Shown here in pieces: positions 12,121-25,992 of a DNA stretch of 64,000 bases (positions within the stretch are counted from its first letter, which is position 1; each line of letters opens with the position of its first letter). Below the pieces are notes generated by a model that saw only the letters and a list, made by a program, of their open reading frames with translations, was not told the origin of the DNA and did not search any database. This DNA is from Acanthacorydalis orientalis. Its lineage: Eukaryota > Arthropoda > Insecta > Megaloptera > Corydalidae. Location: NCBI GenBank assembly GCA_034766995.1, contig CM068314.1, positions 21,967,626 through 22,031,625 on the forward strand. The letters run 5' to 3'. A program made the translations under genes and the position numbers.

Positions 12121-13653
12121 CAGTAATTTATTTGTTATTGTAACCATACTTTTTATTGATGTAGTTGGATTAATTTTGTCTTATTTGTCCTTCAAACGGT
12201 TTATAAATTCCTACTTATCTAAAATATTCTATTTTTTCTTTTTAAATTAAGTTCATTTCATAGGCGCTCAATTATTTTTACGTGTGATGATTGTTATCAG
12301 GGATGTATCAAAATATTAAATTAAAATTAAGAAAAGATTTACATCTATAGAAATTTATATATAATTTTAAAAATATTCAATTACTTATGTACAGTAATGA
12401 ATAATTCGTGAATTTATAGAAAAATTATTAAATGAAATGAAAAAAAGTAAGTAATACATTTTTGCGCGTTTCATTTAATAATAAAGTTAAAATAATGTCA
12501 ATTTTTATTCCTTCTTTTATTATTTAACAACGGGAATAATAATTATATATACGTATATTATACATATTTTATCTCTTTCCGTTAGTAAATGAATCAAATA
12601 ATCTAAAAAAGTAAAAAATGATAAAATTGTTATCAGAACAAATATTGCATTTAAATAAATAACACGATCCGACAAGAAATTCATGCTATTTCATTTTATT
12701 TCAAGTTAAAATTGTTTCCTTTTACATGTGATTTCATTAACATGTTCTGATGTCTTGGTTATAGAGAATAATTCGAATCTTCATCTACTACGTCCAATTT
12801 TTCTTAGGTAGCGTGTAGATAAACTAATAAAAAATCTATGTATAAAATTTATCTATAAGTGACCTGATGACGATTCAATGGTCGAAAATAGTCGTGGTAG
12901 ATTTAGATACGAGTGATTCATCATGACCAAGGCTTATAGAACAATTGGCTTGTTCTTTTATTTATCATTATGGTTAAATATTATATTGAACTATTTATAA
13001 ATATTTACTGTCTAATATTTAGGGATAGTTTTTAACATTAATTTTATTACAAAATCTAAATGTATAGTCATATAGTAAATGAAATTGAATGAAACAGTTG
13101 ATTAGAACATTCATTAAACGAGTGATTTGTATTAAAAGAAAATATTTATAATCCACACGATAATATTTTGATGTACTCTTTTTTTGGATAGCTTATTCAA
13201 CAAGGCATAAAAATATGCAACATAATTTAATAATATATTTTTTATTCATATTTAAATAATTATAATTAAGAAAATAGTACAAAATAGTAGATTTTGAAAA
13301 AGAATAAACAAAAATGATTCAAACATGAATATACTTCTGCGTTTTTCCGAACTTGTAATTTATTTTGATTTTATTTTTCGAAGAAAAGAACATTATGGCC
13401 TTTTATTTTAAGGAAGTTACTGACCTATTTTTGCAAAGGTTAAGTTTGCAATAAAAACATTGTTATCTTAATCACGTATATACCTGCCCAATTGACAATC
13501 GTTTGCTATTAAAATATTTTAAGAAATACTTGGCAAGGTTAAAGAACATCATATAACTTACTTTATTTAAATATTATTTACATATTTTTCATTGACCTAA
13601 TTCTTCAATAAATATAACTGGACAAGTTCAATGTTTATATCAATTTTGTATAT

Positions 13654-13656
<3 letters not shown>

Positions 13657-13712
<56 letters not shown>
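13657..13712. repeat. (AT)n microsatellite, 56 bp
   Basis: Uninterrupted AT dinucleotides. Confidence 0.98.
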
Positions 13713-13715
<3 letters not shown>

Positions 13716-14861
13716 GTTTGTTTTGAAGATTGTTTCATTAAGGTATTTGTAACGTAAGTAACATTTATTTTGGAAAAAATTAACAAGTGTTTTCTGACAC
13801 ATTAATAAATATTAATGTAGAAGTTAACATATATTTCAAAAGATAAATTTTAAATTATAACAGTAAAATTTACATGTTTCATTGATTTTGTTTTGTATTT
13901 GATTTATAATGCAACTTTTTTGGAATTAACTGCTGTAAGTAAAGTAGTTAAGGTCAGTTTTGATTTTACGTTAAGATCTTTTAAAATAATGTAGAAAATA
14001 TGTATCTTACTGGATAGAAGAGAAAGATTCAAGGTTTATTTGATTGGAATTTTTATAGTATTTTATTGAATAAAGTTAATTTTACAGTATTGGATGTAAT
14101 CAAAAAAGAGTCATTGTTCTTTTAAATATTTAATGGAGATAAACAAGACGTTTTATGTAGAGTTAAAGTGCAAAGAAATAAGAGTATAATTCTTAAAAGT
14201 GTATGTTAATTTATTAAAAAAATAGTTTTAATATTTTAATAATTATATTTTTGGATAAATAATAAACAAAAAACATTATTTTTTATAAATAAAATGTTAT
14301 TCTATTTATAACCCTGATTTAATTCATATAAATTTATTTCATAAAATAGTTATTTTTTATGTGAATTTTAAATTGATTATCCTATTTTCCAGTGATAGTA
14401 ATGTAATTTATGACTTTTTCAAAAAAGTCTATTGTATTGGCATTAATAATAAATCTATAAATATTTTAATATAAAAATACTGCAAAATAATATTTCAATA
14501 AAAAATACAATTAAGAGTTTTCTTTAAGGAAATATTTCAATTCTGAATAAATTTAAAGTCAAAGGATGTTTAATAATTGTTTTATATAAGTTAATAGAAA
14601 TAAAAACGAAATGCTAAAAATTTCAGTATTTTATATTTGTAGATTGATCAAAAAATTAATATTTTTTTGATATTATTTTGGAATATTTAATTTCAATTAT
14701 GTTGTAAAAATATAATAAATAATGTCTTCGTCTCTAAATAATTATTAAAAAAAAATTAATGATTATCAAGATATTCTGATGTCAATTTTATTATTTAAAG
14801 AAGCTGCAATAAAAATAATTAAAATAAAAATTATTTTTTTTTATTTCAGTGCTTATACCAG

Positions 14862-14894
14862 TACTTGTCAGTATTGTGCAAATACTGATAAGTA
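14862..14894. repeat. Short hairpin, 14-bp arms
   Basis: TACTTGTCAGTATT (14862-14875) pairs with AATACTGATAAGTA (14881-14894) at 13 of 14 positions around a 5-base loop. No function is evident; it could be a transposon end or chance. Confidence 0.6.
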
Positions 14895-15695
14895 TTTACC
14901 GAAACTTAACATTTAGTCAAGACTTGTTAATTTTAGTTTTTATTTATTTATTATTTACGGTTTTAAGACATAACTGATTTTAAGGCAATCATCAAGTATT
15001 AAGACAGAAAGAAAAGGATCATCAAGTATTAAGAAGAAGTTTGATAGTAATTAATCTTTCCAATTTAAATAACTACAAATATATTACATTATATATGGTC
15101 GTTTTTATGGTATTGATAAACTTGGAATTTACTATGAAAAAGAGTATTAAACTTTTTTATAGCCCATTCATTTTTATTATTTAACACATCACATCACGTT
15201 TTTGTAAGCGCTTCCAAAGTGAATCGAATTTTTTTCTCGTAAAGTAAAAAGATCCGACAATAGTTTATATTTTTCTTACATTTTCTAATATATTAATGCA
15301 AATAGAAATTTATTTACTTTAATGTAGCATTTATGATTGTTTTATAATTTTATATATTAAATTTATGCACATCTTATGGATACTTCAATTTTTTTATGAA
15401 AAGAAATTCAAATACAAATTCAACGTACAAAATGAACCATGAGCTTTTTTCTTTGTATTATATTAAATTATAAATTTAGAGTGACTAATAAAACAACCTG
15501 AGGTTAAGAAAGTTATTTTGCATTGTATGCATATTATTTCAGATTGATTAAGGTTGTCTGAAGGTAAATATATTATGCGGTTTACTGTCGTGGCTTATTA
15601 TAAAAAATACCAATAAACTGATTATTGCCTTGATGGTTTCCGTATGATGCTTTAAAAACATATAATATTTATTATGCCATAATGAAAGTAACGTA

Positions 15696-15698
<3 letters not shown>

Positions 15699-15742
<44 letters not shown>
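15699..15742. repeat. (AT)n microsatellite, 44 bp
   Basis: Uninterrupted TA dinucleotides. Confidence 0.98.
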
Positions 15743-15746
<4 letters not shown>

Positions 15747-16633
15747 CATATAATTTTACACCTTTTTATAACGATTTTTTTAAGAGATCAGTTAATTAAA
15801 TATATATTATTATATTTTTATTAATGCAGATGCAATAAGGGACTTGAACTATTATTCTGTATATAATTAAGAATAGTTTAATTGATTAAAAATGCTTTTT
15901 AATATTATATCAAATAATATTCATTTTAATATTATTCAATTCTTTTATTATTAATCAATGGATGTTATACCAAAGGTATTTCATGTAATGTCAATGTGTT
16001 TCAAAACGAAAAATCCTTTGTGCACGTTTGATATATATTTAAAATAGAAGCAGACACATATAGATTTAATATGAAATGTGAAATATTTAATCTGTTAAGA
16101 ATTTTTATTAATATTTTTATAAAGAATACTTGTTTATTGAAATAACCTTGGTATATTTGTTGTAACATAAATGCTGATTTCATTTTGTTATGTGTAAACA
16201 GAAAAGATAAGACACAAATCATTAGTATCTATTTTTTATATAAATATTTTTCTGTTTAAGGGACGAAAGTCAGGGTTATATTTTTATACTTTATTTTTGA
16301 CAGAAATATAATTGTCAGAAGATTGTAATTTGTTTAAGTTTAAAACATAAACCATTCGGCATTGTGAATAAATTTATATAGTTTAATAATTATATTTTTA
16401 AGGATTTAAATGGCAGTCACTTATATACAAATTCAACCTGTAACTTTACTTTTGACGATCATTTTTATGAGAACATGACCATTGAATATTAAATTTGTCA
16501 GATTTAACATATATATTAATTGTATGACTGGAATAAGATTTAATATAAAAATGACTTTTCAGATTATTGAAAATTTAACAATAAATTCAATAAATAATAA
16601 TTAAATATCTATTTTAACTATTGAAGTTAGATA

Positions 16634-16636
<3 letters not shown>

Positions 16637-16673
<37 letters not shown>

Positions 16674-16675
16674 GA

Positions 16676-16735
<60 letters not shown>
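16637..16735. repeat. Double (AT)n microsatellite
   Basis: A 31-bp and a 57-bp AT run separated by ACACACAGAGAC at 16668-16678. Confidence 0.97.
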
Positions 16736-16738
<3 letters not shown>

Positions 16739-17018
16739 TAAGATCTTTTGCGCACCTTCTTAGACAAAATAAATAGACATTGATTGACAATTATATTTGC
16801 TTGTGTTTAATCCGCATGCTTTAGACGTGTGAATATGATAAACTATAACCATGATAACAGACAGCGACCTTAGTACATTTATTATAGACTTATTATAGTT
16901 CAGTTGTGAATAATCATTGAGTGTATGTAGATGTTCCAAGACAATAACAATAATATCGTGATATTAATATACATTTAGTGATAGAATTAAAATCAAGTAT
17001 TGATAATAATTGAAATGT

Positions 17019-17022
<4 letters not shown>

Positions 17023-17054
<32 letters not shown>
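17023..17054. repeat. (AT)n microsatellite, 32 bp
   Basis: Uninterrupted TA dinucleotides, about 45 bp before a candidate splice acceptor. Confidence 0.97.
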
Positions 17055-17057
<3 letters not shown>

Positions 17058-17102
17058 CATATGTGTGTACGTTATTTAGTATATTTGTATATTTATTTTC
17101 AG

Positions 17103-17611
17103 ATCAACATAAACCGCAACTGTGAACAAAATTCAGTATTACTTGAAAGATTAATACCAGTGAACGTTTAATAATAATTATATGTGTTATTTATTTACGT
17201 TGAAGTATGTATGTAAATAATTAATACTACTACTTAAAAGCGTGCTTATTTTTTAAAAAATATATTTCGTTTGTGAAAATTGAAACGGCTTTGTTATAAT
17301 AATAATTTTTATCAATGGCTGAACCAACTAAAAGTAGTTGTTAATTGTGTGTAAAACACGATTGTAAATAATTAAAATTTCATCAGAGGGAACTCCTCGT
17401 ACATGTATTTATACACTGTTCCTCTCGAGTCCATTGCTCTCGATCGACCAATTTAAAAGTGACATATCCGTCAATCGACATCGTGTTCGAGACATCTGAC
17501 TAAAAGACAGGAATTTAATGCGCCAGCGCGCGCATTTAACACCCACATTGTACGGCATTAATTGGATAATTTGAATTCGCGTTTTAAAGAACTGCCGCTC
17601 ACGGTCAAACA
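17103..17611 (+). promoter_or_regulatory. Candidate 5' leader and promoter region of the transporter gene
   Basis: TTTATTTTCAG at 17092-17102 is a good-looking 3' splice acceptor, so a 5' UTR exon may run from 17103 straight into the coding exon. Alternatively transcription may start nearer the ATG: 17390-17610 is distinctly richer in CpG (CTCTCGAG, CGATCGAC, GCGCGCG) and contains a TATA-like TATTTATAC near 17407. An in-frame TAA at 17585-17587 shuts the frame above the start codon. Which model is right cannot be told from sequence alone. Confidence 0.35.
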
Positions 17612-18480
17612 ATGGAAGTCGTCAATAATAGAGCAGCCAATAACATTGGCAACCTTGGTCATCTGTACATCACTTCGCCTGTTGACACAAAAGTTCACAG
17701 GTTTAAAGGGATCAACACGTTGCACTTTAATGCGTTGAACAACACGCATCGTCTCCTGAACAAACAGCTAAATAACACAATATACGAAGAAGTGTACGAC
17801 GAAGATATCGTTAAAGTGCGCGGGAGCGATATACGAGAAAATGGTGACAGTTTGGACAGTGAAAATATCGATAACGAACGACTTTTGAACGGCAACAAAC
17901 AAGTGCAAATTTTAAATAAATCAAATACGGCGGCAAACGGAAACGTTATTGTGAAAATTAATGGAATTATATGTGATAATGATAATAATTTTATTAACGA
18001 TAAAGACGACAGAAAATCATTAAACGAACAAAAACAATTTGGCGCGGTCAATCGACCTAAACACTTAGATTTAAAAATACCTGTGTCCGATCTTTCCGAT
18101 CCGCACTATCGTGTCAAACGCAGTCCCTCCGGATCGATTCACATTCAAGGAATGGTAGATTCGGTGCAGTATCCTTCCAAATCTCCTCTACCCACGAATC
18201 ATCATGTACATAATAGATTATTATCGACGAAATCTGTCGATAATGGAACTATTTCATCGTTGGTTACGTCACCGTCTAGTCTTTCGCCGTCGATAAAAAC
18301 CGGTTCTTTTATTTATTCCGACTCCAGCAGTTTGTTTTCGTATCCAAGGATATCATCCGATGTAATGTCCGTACGATCCTTAGCTTCTATCGGAATGGGA
18401 TCTACTGATGGAAAAAGATTGGTGATCAGAAGAGTTCCAACTTCGCCAACGGAACTACTTAATATTGTCAATCCTCCAAC
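17612..18480 (+). CDS. SLC6 transporter, probable inebriated orthologue: coding exon 1 (N-terminal tail)
   Basis: First coding exon of a sodium- and chloride-dependent solute transporter. The ATG at 17612 is the first one after an in-frame TAA (17585) and has a good context (ACAATGG). The exon gives 289 codons plus two bases and stops at a strong GTAAGT donor (18481). The open frame ends five bases past that donor, as expected of an exon edge. The peptide is a hydrophilic cytoplasmic tail, rich in Asn, Ser and Asp. It has no membrane segments, an acidic stretch around residues 58-90 (EEVYDEDIV) and several S/T-P sites (TSPSSLSPS, PTSPTE). The last 35 residues (SLASIGMGSTDGKRLVIR then RVPTSPTELLNIVNPPT) look the most constrained. 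Drosophila ine has a long isoform with an N-terminal extension of similar size, which supports the assignment. The SLC6 call itself rests on the next exon. The codon use is richer in GC than the surroundings. Confidence 0.9.
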
Positions 18481-18486
18481 GTAAGT

Positions 18487-20303
18487 AACTATTTATAATA
18501 AATTAAATATAGTATTAGTTATTTTTTAGATAAATTACTATTTAAAGTTGATGTGAACAGATTTTACTTTTTATTAAAAAAATAACAACATTTATAGTAA
18601 AAAAATATCTGAATGCTTCTATTCTAAAATAATCCTTTCTTTCCTGACAATAATGCAAAATTTCGTTCGAAGTTAACACAATATAGAGAGACAATCTAGT
18701 CTTTCAGCGACCTGTTAATCAACATTTAGTTTCAATGCTTTTGTATGTATCAAGCGAATTAATCTTCATTCAGATTTTTTTAAAGTAATGATTTATACAG
18801 GTGTATTCGACAAAGCTATGCAGCTGTATCATTATTTCATTTTATTATTATTACGAGGCTTAATTGCAAAATAAATGAAAAAGACTTACATATCATTAAA
18901 GAACATTAAAAAATCTGATAGTAGTATCTTTGTCTGAGACACAGGACATTAAACGGGTTCAATGGAAATTGTTCATTTTGTATTCAATAAATAGTTAACT
19001 AACGTCGAAGTAATTTTATTTTAACTGGGGATCAATTTAAAAAGAGAAGGTATTGACTCTAATTTGTATTTTTCATTGAATATTCATTGAAGTAATGGAT
19101 TCTGGAAGACTATATTTTTTTAGAGCACAAAAATCAAAAAAACCTTAAAAATAGTAAATTGCTAGAACTAAATAAAAAAATGTTTATTTTATTTATCTTA
19201 TTCCGTATTAAATTGCCATTTAATTTACTATGTCAACAGTAAATAATTTTAATAGATATGCATACACAAATACGTATATTTGTACATTATATAACTATGA
19301 CATTTATTAAGGATAATCAAAAAGATGTGTCTAAAGATGACACCGAAATATTACACTGCGTCGCGGGTTATCTAATATTTACATTCTTGTTTTTGTTTAA
19401 AAAAAAGTAAATAAAGTATTCATATGTTTTCTTAAACGTTATAAGAAGTATGTATGTATTCGGACAACAAATTATTTAATTAGGTTGAACGTTATTTATG
19501 ACAACAAACACAATATCAAACTTTAATAAAACATTCATTTTTAAGCACAATCTGAGCTATTATTCATATATTATTTCAGAATAGCAGTCATGGTCTAACA
19601 TTAATTTGTTTGAGATAATACGAATAAAAGTAAACCTTTTCAATACGCAATAAAAATAAGTAAATTTCTTTTCGATTTTATTAGTTTGTGATTAACACGG
19701 TCCACTGATCAGTGTATTGGACACGATTACGAACCATCTTTGATATTTGTCACTTTTCATGAAAAAGCGACCGTTTCAAGACCTTGAACGTAATAAAGCA
19801 TTCTAAAACAACCTTAAAAACGTTTTTTGAGTTTGTAAATAAGATAAATGCAACATTTATTGTTTATACATGACTTAACGAATTTTCTAGAATTGGAATT
19901 GCTCGGGAGTGAAATGAGAGCTGTTTCTGTATTTTATTACAGCGTGATTACTTTTATATTAACCTTGCATTACATGGCAGAAAGTAATAGTTCACGTAGG
20001 AAGTGTTGAACAAGTGACTGGTTTCATGACTCATTTGTTCATAATTCATGATCAAGTGCAATTTATTTTTTAATCCGTCAGTGTTTTCATCTTCTATTTT
20101 GCAAAATATACAGACTCTCAGTTTTTTCTATATAAAGTAATAGTATTTGATAATTTGTACAAATAGGATTTCTATGAAATTGTTTTAACATATATATAAA
20201 ATATTGAAATAATATAGAAAATTATTATTTATGTGGTTACAGATATTCAGAATAGCTTCTTATTCTGGGAATTGTTTATCTGACGTATTTTACTTTCAAG
20301 TTG

Positions 20304-20368
<65 letters not shown>

Positions 20369-20530
20369 GACATTTATATAGTAATTACTGGTTAAATTTT
20401 GCAATAGCTTGTGTCTTGATGAAATATGGCTAAAATTTAACTATTATAAATTTTAAAAACGATTAATATTATAAAAGATGTAAATTATTAAATTGATAAA
20501 TTACACTGGTTAATAAATTGGAATTTTTTT
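18487..20530. other. Intronic AT-rich stretch
   Basis: One long (AT)n tract. Around 19680-19800 the base composition is more mixed and includes a 14-bp palindrome-like word CCACTGATCAGTGT; it could be regulatory. No gene was recognised. Confidence 0.45.
20310..20365. repeat. (AT)n microsatellite, 56 bp
   Basis: Uninterrupted TA dinucleotides. Confidence 0.98.
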
Positions 20531-21365
20531 TGGATCTCCGAAATTACTCGAACTGATTTTGAAAGAGGTCTCTCTTTAGAAGATTTCTATCATACACATA
20601 AGTTAAAGTTGGTTCGGGTTTCTTAGATACTGATAAATATAATTTTTTTTCCAATTTTCAAGTACATTTATTGACATTATACATATTCATGAACGAAAAT
20701 ATTTTTGAATTTGAGATTTTCTTTTATAAATAACATCTACCAATTCCTTCCTTAAAGTCCAATAATAGTCTGCCAGCATTACACGATTCCACTTACCCCG
20801 GTAACGCCGTTCCATTTACGAAATCTCTTGATGGAACCGTTCTCCGTGCTCATCGCCGAAATCACCCATGTTTTCCGCAACAAATCCAAATGAAAGTGCA
20901 TCATCATGTGAACTTTTAATGACATATTGCGGTTCGCAACTCTAAGTGCCTCCAGCTTGCCTTCCACTAATGTTTTGTAATTGTCGACCTTTCAATTTCC
21001 CAAGAAATTCTTAAAAACCGCAACCATTGATTTCCGTATTCTCTTTTCTGTTACATTTAATGTATCTTCGAAATTTGAATACCGTATTAATTCATTGATT
21101 TGAGAACCAACAAATATTCCCTCTTTTATTTTGGCCTCAGTCATTTTAGGAACTTTTCCAGGAGATATTGGAATTCTCTCCTTCACTATTTATTGCCTTC
21201 ACAAAGTTTTTATCAAGCCTGACTTGATGTGGAGAGGAGGTGTTGTGCAATTTTGTTTGTTCACTAAATAAGGGCGTTGTATTTTTTGAGTTTCTAGCAT
21301 GAAGGATTTTCTTTTCATCCAGTCTCGTTAAAGATATTGGTTCGCTTTATCACGACTATTCATTA
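20530..21365 (-). pseudogene. Decayed copy of a repetitive uncharacterised protein family
   Basis: The minus strand carries, over several frames, the sequence landmarks of a family seen as many 'uncharacterized protein' copies in arthropod and cnidarian genomes. They occur in the expected order: HIKLGLIKNFVKA, then EAKIKEGIFVGSQINELI, KNFLGN, NMSLKVH, FHLDLL, GDEHGERFHQE, RYRGKWN and MLADYYWTL. The parts lie in at least two frames with stops between them (for example a stop after FLGN), so it is not functional. The function of the family is not known to me; its copy number suggests a mobile or virus-related origin. The identification rests on remembered motifs and needs a search. Confidence 0.65.
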
Positions 21366-23402
21366 TACACAAGTACCGACAGTATTTGGTGTAACCTTAT
21401 TGCATCCCTATAACTACCGCAATCACTTTAAAATTAGCACAAATTTTCCAAGAATATTAATTGTAATTAATTTTCTCTAGCAATATTTTCAGATTTTTCT
21501 ACGAAATGCGAACCAACTGGGAATTTTTAATATTAATAAAATATATTATTGTACTGGAGCTATTTAATTCCATTGTTGTTATTTCGGAGGCAAAATATGT
21601 GTTGATCAATATTATTATTAAGTAGCTTTTCTTTGACGATTTTTGAATAATTCAAATTTACAAAGTTCATAAATTCACACTTAAATATATATATATATAT
21701 ATATACATATATGTCGAATTGGGTTTTTTCGAGCACTGCTGGACTAACTATACTTCCTGATTATAACAGTTAAAGGTTATATCAGTGACAGGCAAATTTA
21801 CCCGTGATACTTAATATTACCTTTTTTGCATAAATCTCAATAATATGATCAATAATATGAGTTATACACATTAAATAGTTACACATAAACGTATGAAATT
21901 ACAAATAAATGTGAAATTTAAATAATACATGACTACATTCCGGAAAATAATTTATTACAGTTATGTACAGCAATTCTAGTTTTATTTTCTGTACATTACA
22001 TATTTCTAGATAATCAGTATAATTATCTTACTTCTTCAAAAAATTGAATGTTCTGCCAGATGGAAAAAGAATGAATTTATTATAGAAAATCAACTTTTAT
22101 CGATTTGTGAAATCAACTTATTTTAAAAATGAGGGTTTGTATGGAGATGTGAACCAAAATCTCCGAGAAACTTAATTATTTGCTCATTATAGTCGTGACT
22201 CATTATGTAAAATAAAATATAATATAAATTTATTCTAAAATTATAATAATATTACAATATTCTTTATTATTTATATTGCATTTTTTCTTTCAATATCTTC
22301 ACTGAAACATTAAAATACAATTATATTTAATATTTAATCAATTTAAATAATGTATTTTAATTACATAACAGATTGCAAAATTTATATCCAATGGATATAA
22401 TCATTGTTAGACGTTTAATATATATTAGTAGCTTTTTTAATAATAAATACCATTGTTTATGAATTTTAATTGAGTGGTATATAAAAATCGTGTTTTTGGT
22501 TTATTAAGTAATATTGAGAAAGTGATTATATGTATTATACAGTAGTATATTTAAAAAAAATATATGACAGTAAAATAATCTGAATATTATATTTAAAGTA
22601 GTGTCCTTTAGAAAATAAATATTTTATCAATAAATTATTTATTACAAGCGTAAAAACATGCGGATACGCATAGAAATACTCTTTTATATATATATATACA
22701 AAATCTGTATTTGTTTGAATGTATATTTATTTTTAAAATAATTTAGGTAATAGTACGAGTATATGTGCAGAAGTAGTTTTCATTCATAACTAGTATAAAA
22801 TAATAAAACTTAAGCTGTTTAATAAAACTGTAAATATGAAATTATAAAAAAATAAATATATGTAATTTTGTATGTCAATTTTAACTCTGAGAATAATTAT
22901 TTCATAGTACTGTTTGTTGTAATTTTGATTGCTTGTGAAATACATTTTTATTTATAAATATTAATTTTACTCATTCAACAGAAGGGCACTTTTTTTAGTA
23001 AGAATATGACTTTTCTGTAAAAGTATTAATCTATTTCCTCGTATGTACAAATAAAAATTAAAATAAAGTAATTATATGAGTTAATTTCAAAGAAAATATA
23101 AAAGACTTTAAATGATAAATTCGGAATTAAGTTGGATTAAATTATTACAAAATTTTATGAATGTTGCGATAATGTTAATATATTTTTATATTTAAAATAT
23201 ATCACAAATGACAGCATACCGTTTCTTTCAATATTTATATAATGTTTTAATGTTAATTGTCCTAAATTCGTTTAAAAGATGAAGTCACCACTTAGATATA
23301 TGAATTAAATACCTGGCATCGTAAATTGTTTTTAACATTTCGTTGAGGATAGTGACGTAGTTTGTTTATTTTATTTGTGTGATTGCAGTGAAATACAAAT
23401 AC

Positions 23403-23437
<35 letters not shown>

Positions 23438-23827
23438 AGTAAATTCTCAAAGCTGAGAAAATAGTTAATAAATAATTTAGCGCTTAGTATTTTTTCTGGT
23501 TCTTGAATTTTTATATGTAGAAATATACATAATATCAATGTTTTTACTGTTTACAAATAATGTAGATTAAAGGTCAACTGGTCATGTAGAAAACTACTGT
23601 TTTCATTGCAAAAAAATCTTAAACCTTTGAAGTAATAAAAGATAAGCATATGCTCTGTATTGTAAAAAGATTTAATATTAACTTGCATAGTAGAGAAGAG
23701 AATATATAAGTAAGATGAAAGTGAACAATTTATAGAATTTCATCTAATTTATGGACAGTGACAAATAGTACTTTCTAGCGAAACACTTTTTCAATGCATT
23801 GTTATAATTTTCCAGGTTATGATTTAC
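21366..23827. other. Intronic AT-rich stretch
   Basis: Two short (AT)n tracts (21685-21705 and 23405-23433). Nothing coding and no transposon ends were recognised. Confidence 0.5.
23405..23433. repeat. (AT)n microsatellite, 29 bp
   Basis: Uninterrupted TA dinucleotides. Confidence 0.96.
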
Positions 23828-24131
23828 TAATAATGCTTTAAAACATTTTATAATATTTAATTGAACTGTAAGTAAATAATTATTTACAATAGACGAAAAA
23901 TTGTATGGAAATATGTGATTATAGATTGAAAACAGTGCAAAGTTCTTACCTTCGTTTTTTTTATCTTTCAATATTATTTATTAATAATGCTTTAACACGT
24001 TTTCTAATATTTAAATGAACTGAAAATAAATAATTATTTACAATAGTCGAAAAATTACACAGATATATTTGATTATAGATTGAAAACAGTGCAAAGTTCT
24101 TGCCTTCGTATTTTTTATCTTTCAATATTAT
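23828..24131. repeat. Tandem duplication, two copies of about 154 bp
   Basis: Copy 1 (23828-23981) and copy 2 (23982-24131) both begin TAATAATGCTTTAA. They share long stretches such as AATAATTATTTACAATAG and GAAAACAGTGCAAAGTTCTT and end in TATCTTTCAATATTA, with scattered substitutions. The divergence, about one base in ten by eye, shows it is not very recent. No coding function. Confidence 0.9.
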
Positions 24132-24867
24132 GTTACTGGTAGAATAATAGAGAATATTAGTGCTATTAAGTGTTTTATCATATACTATAATCTTGTTTTT
24201 ATTATATGATCTGACATATGCTAATGGTTTTAAATAATTAATTAATTTGTTTACAGTGACATAGTTTACAGAAATGCCAATAATCTTTTATTGGGTTATA
24301 TAATTTTATTTGAAGTTTTCCTTATTTACTTATAACTTGTATACGAAAACTTACTTACAATTATTATTTGTGTATTCCCCAAAGAAAATAATTGTATATA
24401 TTAGTTAATATACAACAAATTTTCGTCAGAAAAAAATAAGTGATAAGTAATTTATTATAATTCCAGAAATATTTTTATTTACGTTTTAAATTATAGCACT
24501 GTATGGCTCTTAAATAGTATTTAATAACTTTTTCCTTTATTGAAAAACGAACAAGGTTTTTTTGAATTAATTTTTTTGTAATTATTATTTGTTTTGTCAC
24601 TTTTATGATTTTATTATCTGAATAAGATTTTATAAAAAGTACGGAATAATTTAGTTTTATTTTGCATATAAATATACTTTTATATTTCCTCTTATAAACA
24701 TATATTCTATTAATATAAATGTTTTTACCGTGCTGTTTTCACATATTTATCTAAGCGGATATTCTCATCTTCACGATTTTCGCAAACACATAAAAATTGC
24801 ATACTATTAAATAACAAACTACCTTCTATATTTCATGTTACTACATGTAAGATGGTATTTTTCCATT

Positions 24868-24870
<3 letters not shown>

Positions 24871-24899
<29 letters not shown>
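24871..24899. repeat. (AT)n microsatellite, 29 bp
   Basis: Uninterrupted TA run followed by TATG/TACA repeats. Confidence 0.96.
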
Positions 24900-24907
<8 letters not shown>

Positions 24908-25928
24908 ACATACATAAATGATGTATATTTTATTTATGTACACATGTAATTATTAGCTTCAATTAATTGTAACTTTTTTGAGCTGAACATTTCTCATAGT
25001 TAAATATTTTTAAGGAGTATTCAAAAGTAATTGATTATATAAAGTATATATTGAGCATGTATAGATTATTCTATGATATGTACGATTATAGGTACAAAAG
25101 TCTTTAAATCGAAAACATTTTAATAATTAAAGAGATATATTTATTTTTTATTGTATCTTTAATCGGTTTTATATTCAGTTTAATAGTATTTGAATTATCC
25201 TGTTAATTAAACATAAATAATAATGTGTTTTTAATAGCTTGGATGCATTACAATCTTTCAATTTTTACAATATAGGAGTATTTATAAATGAAAGATGTTT
25301 TCAATTTACTGATCATGCCATAAAGAAAAGTCATAAAAAATCTATTTTTGCACGTGAGACAAATATTTGAAGGCCTTGACTTAAATAGTGGATTAAGTAT
25401 TTCGATTCGATAATAAGCCAATTGAAATTTATTATTAATTACTTGTTAGCTTAAAAACATCACGCATATCTTAAATAGGCGTACAGTACTCTTCGAGTTA
25501 ACCCCATAGGACATTTCTGAGAATAAAAACGGTTCTTACTGACCGATGGCTAAATTTAATAAGATAATGATTTTTCATTGTTTTATAATTAGTATATAAT
25601 TCGTCGAATAATATATAATTTTGACTTAGATGATAGACAATGACGGGAATTTATATTTGCACTTCCCGTATAACCTTGAGCAAATTATGTTGAGATCTGA
25701 TTATGAATGAATCAACCGCTGCTGACAATTGCAGAGGAGGTAATTATTTCAGAGTGCTATTTGTTGTTGATTCATATCTTCCTTTCGGACTATCAAGTGA
25801 TTAAACCTTATTTTTATAAAATGTTGACACTGTAGTATTGATGGTATGTTTTTTAACTCTTATGTCAATTAAGTATCATTTTTTGTGCCAAGTAGGTATA
25901 TTGTACTTTATAAAATCATTATACATGC

Positions 25929-25932
25929 ATAC

Positions 25933-25986
<54 letters not shown>
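25929..25986. repeat. Compound (CATA)n/(AT)n microsatellite
   Basis: Four CATA units followed by a 41-bp AT run and then TATATG units. Confidence 0.96.

Positions 25987-25992
<6 letters not shown>

Larger units (their letters stand above)
12121..17100. other. AT-rich non-coding stretch upstream of exon 1
   Basis: Several (AT)n tracts, an imperfect hairpin at 14862-14894 and a short duplication of ATCATCAAGTATTAAGA (about 14989 and 15018). The stretch at 16795-16870 is slightly richer in GC and has GATA words. No gene was recognised. Confidence 0.5.

Noticed and set aside
17695..18051. 118-codon minus-strand frame inside exon 1
   Set aside because: It is the antisense shadow of the well-supported plus-strand coding exon; the frames at 17409 and 17558 are likewise minus-strand shadows or leader noise.
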